A DNA stretch of 64,000 nt, from NCBI GenBank assembly GCA_029204225.1, contig MU832032.1, positions 1 through 64,000 of the forward strand. Direction: 5' to 3'. The position numbers were made by a program, and so were the translations under genes. Position 1 is the stretch's first letter. Each line of letters begins with the position of its first letter. Source of the DNA: Diphasiastrum complanatum (taxonomy: Eukaryota > Streptophyta > Lycopodiopsida > Lycopodiales > Lycopodiaceae). Positions 1 through 11,588 of this stretch are shown here, piece after piece. The notes below the pieces were generated by a model. It saw only the letters and a program-made list of their open reading frames with translations, did not search any database and had not been told where the DNA came from.

Positions 1-1655
1 TAAAAAGTAGCAATAAGAATCCATGACCAACTGCCTGTGATAAAAGAGCACAAATAGAAAGAAGATCAAATTGAAAAGGGTGAGAAAAAGAATGTGACGT
101 GATCCAAAAAGACATGTTCATAACTTCATCAATATGAACATTTAGGAGCTCTTTAATAAGCACAAAAGTTGTATTTTCTAGGATTATTGATGTATCTTAC
201 TACATGTCAAATAATGACATGTTGATAATAATAATATGTTGATGCACATGAAATCTCAAACCAAACTCATATGCTATGTGAAAGTTCTCAGTTCCTTTGG
301 GGAGGACAATAGGTCAATAGGTCGTTGAAATGGAATAAATTTTTTTTTTAACCCTTCATTTATAAGTGTGATAGCTATTCATGCTTAAACCAAAACCAGA
401 AGCTAGTAAAACATACTAATTGTGTCTACCAGACAATGTCTGTACGTTCACAAGCACCAACCAACACCATCTTCAGAGATAATTAAGTGCATGTACTTTA
501 AAGGTCTACCAAATTCCTATTAAAAAAAGGATAGATACAAACACATCCTCTTTGGTGATTCATTTGATACAGCTAAAAGGGTTTTCAAAACACATTCAAC
601 GATTCTCAAAGCACATGGTCTTTTGCTCAAACATTATCAAGTGATTATTTCTTCCTGGTTCCAACACAGAAAAACTAGAGAGACAGGCCTAACAAGAAAC
701 AGGCTGACAACACAGCAAAGCCACAGGCAATGCGGCAAAGCCAAGCCACCTCGGGGATAGGACAGGCCTGCCTAATTTTATTTCATGATGAAACAAACGT
801 AGGGTTTGAACTGTCAGAGGGCTTGATCAGTTCATAAGTCTTTGGCAGGAAATCCAGCCTCCTAGTCCAAAGTTCTAATTCCATAATAATATCCAGAATT
901 TACTGGTTACAAGTACCAGGAATGACTTGCAAAAATTACTGTTAAAAGTACCAGAAATGAGTGTGTATTGTAGCCTTCAATAGGAACTTCGGGTTAAAAT
1001 CTTATACTCGATAAGTTACTCATTGAAACAGTTTATTAAGGTCACAAAAAGAAACCTTCAGAAGAACTACTTGCATCATTTCCATTTTAAAGTATCCATA
1101 TGCATGATGCACAGCAAAGGACGATCTAAATGACACAGACTGTTCTCTCTGGTTATGAATACATCCACAAGATATCCAGGATAAAAAAGAGTTGGAACAA
1201 TAGAGCAGCAAACTGTCAAACGATGATCATTCCCAAGCAAAGGTATAAAAACATATGATAAAGCCAGATATCATGATAGAAAGCTATCACAAAGAGGTGT
1301 TGCGCACACCTTGAGAAGATGATGGTAAGAACGATAGTTCTCAGGATAGTGTTCATATTCATAAAAACTCTGTAGAAGAGATTATTTGTCAGAATGTGTG
1401 AGCTTTCAAAGTCTTTGTCCCGTATTCAGAACCATGTTTGCTAGTGTCGAGAACCAGTTTGTGCCCAAAATAATATAATATTGCCAAGTTGGTTGGATGA
1501 TGGGCATCCTGCAAAGAGAGTTAGGACAAGCAACTTCAACTTGCAAAGAATTAAGCCGCATAGGGCTATTAAGGATTTTGAGAAAGCGCTAGAATACTGG
1601 CAAAGATAGAAGTATCTGTTCTTCCAAACTCTCTTTGGGCTTGGCATGCACTGTG
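1..1655. other. unassigned AT-rich DNA
   Basis: I see no gene here. Open frames are short, lie on both strands and lack recognisable motifs. The base composition is AT-rich, like non-genic plant DNA. Confidence 0.5.
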
Positions 1656-1812
1656 GAGCACCATCGAACCAGGCAGTCATATCAGCAACTCAACACAATA
1701 ATCCGGCATAAATAGCAACATCATCATCAACAGCGAGCACCATCGAACCAGGCAGTCACATCAGCAACTCACCAATAATCCGGCATAAACAGCAACATCA
1801 TCATCAACAGCA
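1656..1812. repeat. tandem duplication, about 79 bp, two copies
   Basis: A segment beginning GAGCACCATCGAACCAGG at 1656 is repeated from 1735 with a few differences, including a short deletion. Both copies carry ATCCGGCATAAA and a run of CATCATCATCAACAGC. It looks like a simple local duplication. Confidence 0.85.
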
Positions 1813-2540
1813 TCATTCAAGTGAATAGTAGCAATAACAAGCTTACTGCAATCTCCAGCACAATGCCCTGGACTTTTCAGCCTGAACATAGATTTTTGGC
1901 TCCAACTATGGTCATCTTAGCTATAAGTGAGGAGAAGCTAGTCATGCCATCTGCAACATGAGGCACTTATACTCAAGTACATCGTGTAAGCGACAAAGGA
2001 GATGTAGTTGGAGATCAATGAAATGTGAGCTCTATACCAGTGGCAAAAGAAGTAGCTATTCCAATGTAGAAGGATAAATGCCATATTTCAAAGGACTCTA
2101 TATGCCCGTAAGATTCTCAAGGAGCTAAATCACCAAAAAACATAAGCAGTCTACTTCAAGCATCTATTTTCTTGGGTTGACCACTCAAGAGCCATCATGG
2201 CTGACTGTAGGAGTTAAGGACAAGTCATTAGCTGCTGGGACCTTGAACCCGCAAACAATGAGCTATCAGTACACTACTTGAGCCCATGGGACAAATTCTT
2301 CCATCAATTTTGAATTTCTAATGGTACATCCTATAATATGCCCTACGAAGTTGAGCAACAAGAGTTCCAAGTGAAGGCCTTAGAAGTGGACAACTTGCTA
2401 CTAATCAACTCCAGAACAATCACACAGTATAATGTCAAAGAGAGGTAATGATTGCTAAACAGTGATAGAATTCCCACCTAAATTCTATTTTTTAAAAGGA
2501 CCTATCAAGTATGCAGATTTGTTCTATTTTTCTAACACTT

Positions 2541-2660
2541 TGCATAAATACAAGAGATTCGGCAAAGTCTGCATAAATACATGGGATTCGGCAACAATCT
2601 GCAAAAATACACGGCATTCGGCACCGTCTGCAGAAATACTCGGTGTCGAAAGGCATATAA
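2541..2660. repeat. degenerate tandem repeat, 29-30 bp period, about four copies
   Basis: Units start near 2542, 2571, 2601 and 2630, each of the form GCANAAATAC followed by a variable stretch and TTCGGCA. The following 200 bp stay rich in small palindromes built from ATGCCG and CGGCAT, for example around 2734-2747. No gene is apparent from here to 3900. Confidence 0.8.
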
Positions 2661-3916
2661 GTTGGCAAAATGCCAAAAGGCCTAAGTCCTGAAAAATGCC
2701 AATCAGCATTTTTCCCAACTTACACAACCTCATAATGCCGAACGGCATAAATGCCGAAAATGTTGATCAGTATAAAGGCTAACAACAAATGCCAAATCAA
2801 GTGCCAAACGCCCATTTGGAGAAACCATGAAATGCCGACATTGACTAGTCAACAAAAATGGCAAACGGCATTTTCATGGTGCCACTCCAAAAGGAACTCT
2901 TCCTCTCACAAGTCCTTTTCCTTTAAGGACTGCCCTTAAACTCAAGAGCGTATGCAAGAAATGAACAAAATATAAACTGCCGAAATACCATGATCGCGAT
3001 TCAATGCACTGACGGCGAAAAGTACGATCTTCAACAACTATGTTAGACATCTACTGCTGCTTGTATGAGGTATAGTAAGTCTGAGTTAGGACATGGTATA
3101 TCAATCTACCGCCTTTAGTATCATGTACTTAACCTGGCAGCTATCATAAATCTCCAAGCACTTGTGCTCTCTATCTATACAAGTATAGAATTAGGGCGAG
3201 AGCTAATGTTCGAATGGTCGTCTGATAATCAGCTACTGTCTGCATGATCGCAAGACAATCACGTATGGAATGTAATGCATGATACTCTAAGCATGAGAAT
3301 AAAGATACATGCAATCAGATCCATCAAACAAGTAGCGACAGCGAACTAAGCGTCAAATGTCTGCGTGATTGTTTTGGTCAATTCAGCATAATATTATCAG
3401 TCTTCATACTGATCTGAGATGTCCGTGCAAGACGTGAATGCTTTATATCAGTGTATACAACAGTTTCGTTACTAAATGATATACCTTTCAAGGATCATTC
3501 CAAATACATCTTAATGCATGAATGCCACTTGCTATGCTTTCTCTGATAATTTCATATTATCTCTGATATGTTTGTACTAGTTTATTCAGCACAGGCTCAA
3601 GGTTCAGCTTTCAATCTTGATTTGTTCTATATCTCTCTACATTCTTTATTCACACTGCTAACTGACTGATCGAGCTAACCAGCGATTATCAGAACTACCA
3701 TGGCTGTCTACGACACCTCAACTAGTTCCGAATAGCAGGCTAGATCGATAGTCTGATAGTATCATAAGCATACTAATCAATTTGCAAAAAATTATATACT
3801 TATAGAACTTATAGGTAATTCCAAATATCTAATCATATAGAACCAAGTATCAAAGTTTCCATACTCGTGTGAATCCCTTGAGTCGTACCCTTCAGCATAC
3901 ACCACCATAACCCACA
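2661..3916. other. unassigned; the right part may be a decayed Copia 5' LTR
   Basis: No coding region is recognisable. Because a primer-binding-site-like sequence and a Copia gag follow directly, the right part of this stretch is probably the remains of that element's 5' LTR. I could not fix its left end, and no second LTR copy is visible for comparison. Confidence 0.3.
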
Positions 3917-3929
3917 TGGTATCAAAGTC
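3917..3929 (+). other. degenerate retrotransposon primer-binding site
   Basis: TGGTATCAAAGTC matches, with one change, the TGGTATCAGAGC-type sequence that pairs with initiator tRNA-Met in many plant Copia elements. It sits about 140 bp before a Copia gag start, as expected. Confidence 0.5.
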
Positions 3930-4060
3930 TGGTTATTGATAAAACGGAATATTAGAGCGCATAGCTACTTGAACCTGATAGATTGCTTGAACCATCTTAG
4001 ATTAAGAAAAGCTAGCAACAGTCATTCATTCATTAGTCAACTTGTCATTATTATCCACAT

Positions 4061-5195
4061 ATGGATTCCTCCAACAATACAATGTCAATGATTGACAAAC
4101 TGGACAGAAATAACTACCAGATATGGAGATTTAAAATGAAAGACATCTTAATGATTAAAGAGTTATGGGAGGTCATAGAAGAAACGGAGGAAAAACAACT
4201 AATCAGCAAGCACTTTTCAAGTGGAAAGTAAAGGCTGGCAAAGCGTTTGCTTTTATGATCTTGAACATTCAAGATTCATTGCTTGGCCACGTAAGCAAAA
4301 CCCAAACTTCCAAAAAAGTATGCAATAATTTGAACACTCTCTACAACATTAGAATTGTATTTGCTAATTTATTCAACGTAAGAAATTCTTCTCGCTACAA
4401 ATGTCAGAAAATGAATCGATGACTGATCATCTCAACAACTTCAAAATTCTGCTTGAACAAGTGGCTGCAATAGACTCTATGGTCCAAGACTCAGATGACC
4501 CTACTATCAAGCTTATTTGCTTCATACGAAGTTGGGTAATGATCGTGTCTACACAAGCAGAGAGATAGCTCTTTCAAGAGTTATAGCAATGCTACTCCAA
4601 GAAGAAGCAAGAAGGAGAGATTCGCAACCGGTGCCAGTTCAGAGACTCAAGCCTTATTCTTAGAGAAAGGCATGAACAAGCAGAAGAAGAAGAAGAAGAA
4701 GACTCAAAAGAAGAACCATCAGAATCAACAACGTACGAACGAGCAGGCATCATGTTCAAAGGCCAAGAAGTTTTGCAAGTACTGCAAGAGAACCAATCAT
4801 GATATCCAGGATTGAATCATCCTAAAATAAAACCAGCATCAGCAATAGCAAGTGAATGTCATAGAGGCAACACACACTTGGACTCTGGAGCTACACAACA
4901 CATGACCTTTCGCAAGGAGTGGTTCCAGCAATATCACCCGAATGTCACCAACAAATAGGTGACGACAATGATGCTAACTATATCATCGATGAAGGTACCG
5001 TTAAGATCCACTTCCAAAATGAAAAAGCAAAAGTCCATTCTAAATGCACTTCGCATCCTTGGTCTGCAAAAGAACTTAGGACAGCAAACTTAGGACACAA
5101 AGTTGAGTTCAATTTTAATTGATGTAAAATCTATGAATCTTCTTGTACTTGAAAAGAGGCAAGGTTACTTGTATAAGATGAGTCAGATCTTTTCT
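4061..5195 (+). pseudogene. Ty1/Copia gag-protease fragment, decayed
   Basis: This is the front part of a Copia polyprotein. From the ATG at 4061 the frame reads a typical gag start (FDKLDRNNY-type: IDKLDRNNYQIWRFKM, then LMIKELWEVIEE). Around 4390-4460 comes the NESMTDHLNNFK block, followed by a Lys-rich stretch, a CCHC knuckle CKYCKRTNHDI near 4777-4806 and a protease active-site block LDSGATQHMT near 4879-4907. Remnants of the pre-integrase region (TANLGHKVEFN) run to about 5195. Several stops and frameshifts break the frame, and integrase, RT and RNase H are missing. It cannot make a functional product. I infer that it is an old, truncated insertion. Confidence 0.85.
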
Positions 5196-5308
5196 TTAGT
5201 TGTACATTACATTTGATTATGTTCTTCAAACATCCATTGTACTCCATTAAGGTGCCATGGGTCCGATATTATTACACATGATGCTTTTTTTCACGTGTTG
5301 TGGATGTG

Positions 5309-5330
5309 AGAGAGAGAGAGAGAGAGAGGT
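5309..5330. repeat. (GA)n microsatellite
   Basis: About ten GA dinucleotides in a row, directly visible. Confidence 0.9.
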
Positions 5331-5567
5331 TTAATACAGAATAATGCTTTCTTTTTTGCTCTCATTGGTTCGGAAATGACTGGAAGCCTATGTAATCATG
5401 ATCCTCTCCTTTTTCTCTCCTAATACCCATATTGTATGCAATTTTTTGTCCCAAAAAAAAGTTTCAAAAAAAAAAAAAAAACTAGCGAATCGCAACCTTC
5501 TAGTGATTCGGGGGTCGCATTTAGTTCGTTGTCTGAATCGCAAACAGCGAATCGCTTTTGCAACTAT

Positions 5568-5705
5568 GATATATATATATATATATAAAAAAAACTATTT
5601 GTGCGCATGTGTATGGGTGCACCCATCCATCCTCCCCTCCTCACCCATGCATACACACTTTTTTAACTAAAAATGATGGGGAGAGGGATGCATGTATGGG
5701 GAAAG
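5568..5705. repeat. small palindromic repeat next to (AT)n, family 'B' copy 1
   Basis: An (AT)n tract at 5568-5587 is followed by a short palindromic sequence with the motifs CACCCATGCATACAC and GGATGCATGTATGGGGA. The same combination recurs at 21014, 21485 and, inverted, near 22020-22180. It looks like a MITE-like repeat associated with AT microsatellites. No coding content. Confidence 0.7.
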
Positions 5706-6046
5706 TCCATATCCCCATACATTTATCTTTCAACCTCGATACTTAGATCGCAATTAGAAAGGGTAGAGGAGTTTAAGAGATTACAAAGGTAGTCGGGAGG
5801 TATGCTTGCTATGGGTTTGCTCTAGAGGAGGTTACATTTTTTAACACTACCTATGTCCCTTTTTCCTTAAGCTCTCGGTCCTTTTTCCTCATGGAACAAA
5901 ACCCACACCCCTCCCTCCCCCCCCTTCCCCCGAAAAAAAAAAAGTAAAAAAGTAAAATCGCACCTGTACTCCACCCACCCTACACGTTTCCCCCGTCTAC
6001 CGACCAACTTTTTGCCACATTTGACTTACGTCTCTTAAACTCTAAA

Positions 6047-6052
<6 letters not shown>
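5706..6052. other. unassigned stretch
   Basis: It contains C-rich and A-rich homopolymer runs near 5910-5960 but no recognisable gene or element. Confidence 0.4.

Positions 6053-6122
<70 letters not shown>
6053..6122. repeat. (CT)n microsatellite, about 70 bp
   Basis: Uninterrupted CT dinucleotide tract, directly visible. It is followed by CCTAAACCCTAAC, a telomere-like sequence. Confidence 0.95.
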
Positions 6123-6124
<2 letters not shown>

Positions 6125-6240
6125 TAAACCCTAACATCCAATATCAAAATCATATTAATGGAGAACACTAGACAAAGGTACACAACACTTTATTTGTCAT
6201 AAAAATAACGCAAGTTTATGTCATGCCCTGAGTTGGGGAG

Positions 6241-8494
6241 TAGCTCAAATCCGACGCCATTTGTCCGAAAACGCCCTTTCTATTGGGGGGAATGCCACTA
6301 AATGGACTGCTTTCCAACATTCTCGAGAATTGGTCCAGTGTTGCCAAACGGAGTCCGTTTTTCAGACCCTCTGTTCCGTCCTGTGCTGCGCACCGATACG
6401 AACCTACAGCACTAAACTGGGCTCCAAATGGTTCAGTACTCATAGCAAAAAGTGCGTCCGAACCAGAAACCCTAAACGAGGTGTCCACAGGTTTCTGGGC
6501 TCGACACAAACCCACAGGACCATTTGCAGCTCAATTCTGACGCCGTTTGTCAATAAACGCCCTTTCTGTAGGGGGCAATGCCACTAAATGGACTACTTTC
6601 CAACATTTCCAAGAATTGGTCCAGTGTCATCGAACAGAGTCCGTTTTTCAGGCCCTCTGTTTCGTCCTATGCTGCACGTCGATACAAACCTACAACACTA
6701 ACATGGGCTCCAAATGGTTCAATACTCATAGGGAAACGTGCGTCCAAACCAGAAACCCTAAACATAATGTTGAGATTCTAGGCCCGTCAAGCCAAGAATT
6801 GGTCGGATTCAGTAAAAAATGGTCAGAACTTCAGACGGGAGGTGTCCACAGGTTCGTGGGCTCAACACGAACCCAAGACCATTTGCAGCTTAATTCTGAC
6901 GTTGTTTGTCCAGAAACGCCCTTTTTGTTGGGGGGATTTGCCACTAAATTGACTACTTTCCAACATTCTCAAGAATTGGTCCACTGTCGCCGAACGGGGT
7001 CCGTTTTTCGGACCCTCTGTTCCATCTTGTGCTACACGCCGAGACGAACTCACAAGACTAAACCAGGCTCCAAACAGTTCAATACTCACAGCGAAACGTG
7101 CGTCCGAACTAGAAACCCTAAACGCAGTCCTGGGATTCTAGGCCCGTTGACCCAAGAATTGGTCAGATTCAATAAAAAACGGTCAAAACTTCGAACGAAA
7201 GGTATCCACAGGTTCGTGGGCTCGACACAAACCCACATGACCATTTGTAGCTCAATTCTGACGCCGTTTGTCCATAAACGCCCTTTCTGCCCGGGGGAAT
7301 GCCACTAAATGACTACTTTCCATGGGCTCCGAATGGTTCACTACTCATAGGGAAACGTGCATCCGAACCAAAAACCCTAAACATAATGCTGAGATTCTAG
7401 GCCCGTCAAGCCAAGAATTGGTCGGATTCAGTAAAAAATGGTCAGAACTTCAGACGGGAGGTGTCCACAGGTTCGTGGGCTCAACACGAATCCACGAGAC
7501 CATTTACAGCTTAATTCTGACGTTGTTTGTCCAGAAACGCCCTTTTTGTCGGGGGGATTTGCCACTAAATGGACTACTTTCCAACATTCTCAAGAATTGG
7601 TCCACTGTCGCCGAACGGGGTCCGTTTTTCAAACCCTCTGTTCCATCTTGTGCTACACGCTGAGACGAACCTTCGCAAAATTTTTCCAGACTTTGTCTTA
7701 AGAGGACCAAGACGGTTCTTAAGGGGGAGGGAGGTTACGAGCACATAACCAGTGCCGAATCCTAGAGAACACAGGAGGTCAGATACCACAGTCAGGGGTT
7801 GTGTCCAGCGTACACGACCAACAGGGCAAGACAGTGTGAGTAGTGTGCCCCGGCACGGTCCATAGCCATGGCAGGCCTAACACAGTCTAGGGACCCTGTC
7901 AGCGGGATAGGGCCCCACGATGGGTTCCGACGTGCAGTCGGCCACGTCAGTGCCACGTGGTCGACTCCTGGCAATATGCATGCTACCAGGCCTCACACTG
8001 GGCTAGGAGGGGCTTGCTCCATATCAAGGAGCAGGCAAGGTTGGGTGGATCAGTTAGTATTTGCCCTACTGTGGTGTTTAGATCTTTAACAGGAATGCCA
8101 CTAAATGGACTGCTTTCCAGCATCCTCGAGAACTAGTCCAGTGTTGCTGAACGAAGTCCGTTTTTTAGACAGTCTGTTCCATCCTATGCTGCACGCCGAT
8201 ATGAACCTACAACGCTAAACTGGGCTCCAAATGGTTTAGTACTCACAGCGAAACGTGCATCCGAACTAGAAACCCTAAACGTAGTCCTGAGATTCTAGGC
8301 CCATCGAGCCAAAAATTGGTCGGATTCAGTAAAAAACGGTCAGAACTTCAGACGGGAGGTGTCCACAGGTTTGTGGGCTCAACACGAACCCACAGGACCA
8401 TTTGCAGCTCAATTTCACCGCCATTTGTCCAAAAACGACCTTTTTGCCCGGGGGAATGCCACTAAATGGACTACTTTCCAGCATCCCCGAGAAC
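6241..8494 (+). repeat. satellite array, about 360-bp monomer, forward orientation
   Basis: The landmark GCCACTAAATGGACTACTTT recurs near 6292, 6580, 6940, 7300 (with an internal deletion), 7560, 8098 and 8458. Undisturbed spacing is about 360 bp; one interval is shortened and one is lengthened by an LTR insertion at 7680-8091. Each monomer also carries AAACCCTAAAC (6467, 6753, 7113, 7372, 8270), a telo-box-like motif. Because 360 is divisible by 3, open frames run through several monomers, as at 6547-7308. These look fortuitous: all carry the same repeat, on both strands. The array ends abruptly at 8494, where a Copia gag begins on the other strand. The same satellite lies in reverse orientation at 10203-11588. 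Confidence 0.92.
7680..8091 (+). mobile_element. Ty3/Gypsy 3' end: pol tail, polypurine tract and LTR, inside the satellite
   Basis: The segment 7733-8091 matches, with scattered differences, the LTR at 33361-33709: shared blocks include CCCCGGCACGGTCCATAGCC and GGGCTAGGAGGGGCTT. It ends in TTTAACA. Just upstream is a purine-rich tract (AAGGGGGAGGGAGG), preceded by about 40 bp that resembles the end of a Gypsy pol frame. It is therefore a 5'-truncated copy rather than a clean solo LTR. The satellite resumes directly at 8092. Confidence 0.85.
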
Positions 8495-8945
8495 TGGTAC
8501 TCTTCGTCAAGTGGTTTGTAAGCAAATCACCTTCTTGCATCTTCAAGATAGAAAGTTGATTTCGAAAATATACCACTTTTGCCGCATTCTTTACTTGAAA
8601 CATCTTTCCAAGAGTCTCCCAAGCACTTTTGGAAGTCTTGCATGATCTAATATGTGGAAGGATAAATCTCTTCACTGATAATGCAATGACGGAATGTGTT
8701 TGTGCATCTCGTCGATCCCACTTCTTTTGCTCATTGGAAGACACTTCCATAGATGATGAAGTAGTTGCTCTAGATGGTGTAATAGGTGCCAAGGTAGGCG
8801 GCCTATCTTCGTCACCATTAACTACTTCCCACAAACCTTTAGCAATTAGAAGGTTCTTTATCATGTAGCACCACAAGGAATAGTTTGTGCCATCCAGCCT
8901 ATCTTCATTAGATAAAGAACCAATAGACTCCGATTCTTTAGCCAT
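8495..8945 (-). pseudogene. Copia gag N-terminal part, on the inverted side of a broken element
   Basis: Read on the minus strand from an ATG at 8945 (MAKESESIGSL), the frame shows a Copia gag: LDGTNYSLWCYMIKNLLIAK, GLWEVVNG, then DAQTHSVIALSV and a block ending GDLLTNHLTK. It stops abruptly at 8495, where forward satellite sequence takes over. The rest of gag, the protease and integrase lie on the plus strand from about 11590. In between are this element's primer-binding site, 5' LTR and flanking satellite, all in reverse orientation. The arrangement is explained by an inversion of about 8495-11589. Before the break, gag looks intact. Confidence 0.9.
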
Positions 8946-9534
8946 AACAGAAAAATCAGCTTGTAGTAGATAGGAAATAGACTTTCCAAGACAAAATCTA
9001 CTCAAAGGGCAGCAACCTTAAAGCTGAAATTATGAGCACAATAGATTGCAATACTCCACATGCAATTTGCTCAACAAGTAATGAAATAAGTGGCTGATTT
9101 CTGCACAAAAAACATAATGCTCACAAATAGGTAGACTTCGAATGAAGCCAAAACCAAAACCAGAAATTTGTGGCTAAAAAGAGTGCACACTATGTGCATA
9201 TAGAGCTGATGGCAGCGCCCTACTCCAAGCTCACCAACAGGGAAATTTCAGCAAGAAATGTGTCCAAAACACATGTATCTTCATTTAAGAAGTAAATCTG
9301 AAATTTTCAGCATGTAATTGAGTCAAGATCACATGCAATTGGTTTGAGCATGGGCGCCCTACTGCTAGCTCTCAAATAGGTGAAGGTGCCCTGCAATTTC
9401 CTGCAAAAAAAGCTATAAGAAGATGAACAGATTCCTCTTGCAAAAATCAGCAGCTTGATGATTTTTTGCAACCAAAAGGGGAAGAAGATAGCTGCCTATT
9501 GGGCGCCCTCCTGCAAGCAATATGATCACCTAAA
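8946..9534 (-). other. Copia 5' leader between PBS and gag
   Basis: No coding signal. Read on the minus strand it lies between the primer-binding site and gag, the place of the untranslated leader. It contains several GGGCGCC-type blocks (for example near 9350 and 9500) but no clear repeat. Confidence 0.7.
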
Positions 9535-9547
9535 GGCTCTGATACCA
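9535..9547 (-). other. Copia primer-binding site
   Basis: On the minus strand it reads TGGTATCAGAGCC, directly abutting the CTACA end of the LTR. This is the usual initiator tRNA-Met-type site of plant Copia elements. It fixes the orientation of this half of the element. Confidence 0.9.
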
Positions 9548-10049
9548 TGTAGGAAATAGAAGCCTAAGGATCCAGAATCGTAACTGTTCAATCACACAAA
9601 GCATTCTCAAAAGAAAGAGAGAGATGGCTAGAAACCCTCTTGTAGAAACTCGTAAACAGCCAAGGAGAATAGTCAGTATTGCTTACAAAAGTGTCTCATA
9701 CAGATGGGATGCACACATATATATAGTCCAAGATGACTATCTAACTTCATGACTATTGGCTATCCAACTACTTGACTATTGGCTTTCCAACTACTTGACT
9801 ATTGACTATCCAACTTTCTATAAGTTACATAGAAAGAATAAGGTACCTCGAATATGTCAAGTTGGGCTACTTAATGTCACAATTAGGCCTAGTGGACCCA
9901 TGAGTCCCTACCAAGTTAATTTCATACTAACTTAGCTAACTCTACGTTTAGTAGGCCTAATATAATAAATGACCATGGTTACACAACTCTCGACCTTTTG
10001 GGTCAAAGTAACCTATGGTAATGTAAGCGATTCCATTTATATTCCAACA
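9548..10049 (-). mobile_element. Copia 5' LTR, inverted
   Basis: On the minus strand the LTR runs from TGTTGGAATATAAATGG (start, at 10049) to TTTCCTACA (end, at 9548). It matches the plus-strand LTR at 15030-15542 almost throughout. I count about six base differences over some 460 aligned bases, plus one replaced block. The flank outside its start is CATAT on the minus strand (plus 10050-10054), identical to the five bases after the other LTR (15543-15547). The pair therefore belongs to one insertion event with a 5-bp target duplication. The low divergence suggests a recent insertion. Confidence 0.95.
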
Positions 10050-10202
10050 ATATGTGTGTGTATGTACGTGGCCGAAGTGTGCTTGCCAATGTGTGTGTGT
10101 GTGTGTATGTGGATTTGTGTGTATGATTTGTGCCTGTGTGATGAGTGTGCATGTGCATGCGTTGATTTCTCAAAAACTCGATATCTTTACAATTCTGTGG
10201 CT
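10050..10202. repeat. GT/CA-rich flank of the Copia insertion
   Basis: Imperfect (GT)n with TATGTGTGTGTATG-type blocks. It lies outside the 5' LTR and was carried along in the inversion. Confidence 0.75.
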
Positions 10203-11588
10203 GCTTTTAGGGTTCTTGGCTTAAACGCACGTTTCTCTGTGCATACTGAATTGCTTGGAGCCCGGTTTGTTGATGCGGATTCGTCTTGACATGCAGCACT
10301 GGATGGAACATACGACATGCAAGACAGAGCATGTTCGGCGATACTAGACCAGTTCTCAAAAATGCAAAAAAATAGTCCATTTATTGTGCCCTAGTGGCGT
10401 TCCTCTCAGCACGAAGGGCGTTTTCAAGCATGTTTTTGATTGAATCTGACCAATTCCTGGCTCGACGGGCCTAGAATCCCATGACTGCGTTTAGGGTTTC
10501 TGGTTTGGATGCACTTTCGTTGTGAGTACTGAATAGTTTGGACCCCGGTTTAGTCCTCTGAGTTCGTCTCGGTGTGTAGCACAGGACGGAACAGTGGGTC
10601 TGAAAAACGGACTCCGTTCGACGACACTGCACCAATTCTCGAAAATGTTGGAAAGTAGTCCATTTAGTTGCATTCCCTCGGACAGAAGGGGCGTTTTCGG
10701 ACAAATGACGTCAAAATTGAGCTACAAATGGTCCTGTGGGTTCGTGTCAAGCCCATGAACCTGTGGACTCCCGTCCGAAGTTCTGACTATTTTTAACTAA
10801 CTCCGACCAATTTGTGGCTCGACGGGCCTAGAATCCTAGGACGGTTTCAAGTTCGGACGCACGTTTCGTTGTGAGTACTGAACCATTTGGAGCCCGGTAT
10901 AATCTTCTGGGTTCGTCTCGGCGTGTAGCACAAGACGGAACAGAGGGTCTGAAAAATGGACTCCGTTCGATGACATTGGACCAATTCTCGGGAATGTTGG
11001 AAAGTAGTCCATTTAATGGCATTCTTCCCGACAGAAAGGGCGTTTTAGGACAAACGGTGTCGGAATTGAGTTGCAAATGGTCATGTGGGTTCCTGTCGAG
11101 CCCACAAACCTGTGGACTCCTCCCGTCTGAAGTTCTGACCGTTTTTTACTGAATCCGACCAATTTTTGGCTCGATGGGCCTAGAATCCCAGGACTGCGTT
11201 TAGGGTTTCTAGTTCGGACGCACGTTTCGCTGTGAGTACTGAACTGTTTGGAGTCCGGTTTAGTCCTGTAGGTTCATCTCGGCGTGCAACATAGGACGGA
11301 ACAGACTTCTTGTAAAATGGACTCCGTCGTTGACATTGGACCAGTTCTTGGGGATGCTGAAAAGTAGTCCACTTAGTGGCATTCCCCCCAACAGAAAGGG
11401 CGTTTTTTGACAAACGACATCAAAATTGAGCTGCAAATGGTCTTGTGGGTTCGTGTCAAGCCCACAAATCTATGCACACCTCCCATCCAAAGTTCTGACC
11501 GTTTTTTACTGAATCCGACCAATTTCTGGCTCGATGGGCTTAGAATCCCAGGACTACGTTTAGGGTTTCTAGTTCAGACGCACTCTAC
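10203..11588 (-). repeat. satellite array, about 350-360-bp monomer, reverse orientation
   Basis: Same satellite as at 6241-8494 but reverse-complemented. The landmark appears as CCATTTAGTTGC, CCATTTAATGGC and CCACTTAGTGGC near 10658, 11008 and 11370. The telo-box-like motif appears as GTTTAGGGTTT at 10489, 11198 and 11558. The left end is more diverged. It stops at about 11588, where the Copia gag-pol begins. Flipping 8495-11589 would place it in the same orientation as the first array, although about 165 bp of a monomer would be missing at the joint. Confidence 0.9.

Noticed and set aside
6547-7308. 253-codon open frame as a protein gene
   Set aside because: It consists of satellite monomers; similar frames occur in other monomers and on the opposite strand. 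The length is explained by a monomer divisible by three.
7733-8091. clean solo LTR
   Set aside because: A polypurine tract and the end of pol precede it, so it is the 3' end of a truncated element.
9535-9547. tRNA gene fragment
   Set aside because: Only the short primer-binding complement of initiator tRNA-Met is present, next to an LTR. The same applies at 3917, 33711, 47906-47960 and 51550.
6241-11588. CRISPR-like regularly spaced repeats
   Set aside because: The repeat unit is about 360 bp with no spacers and the genome is eukaryotic.
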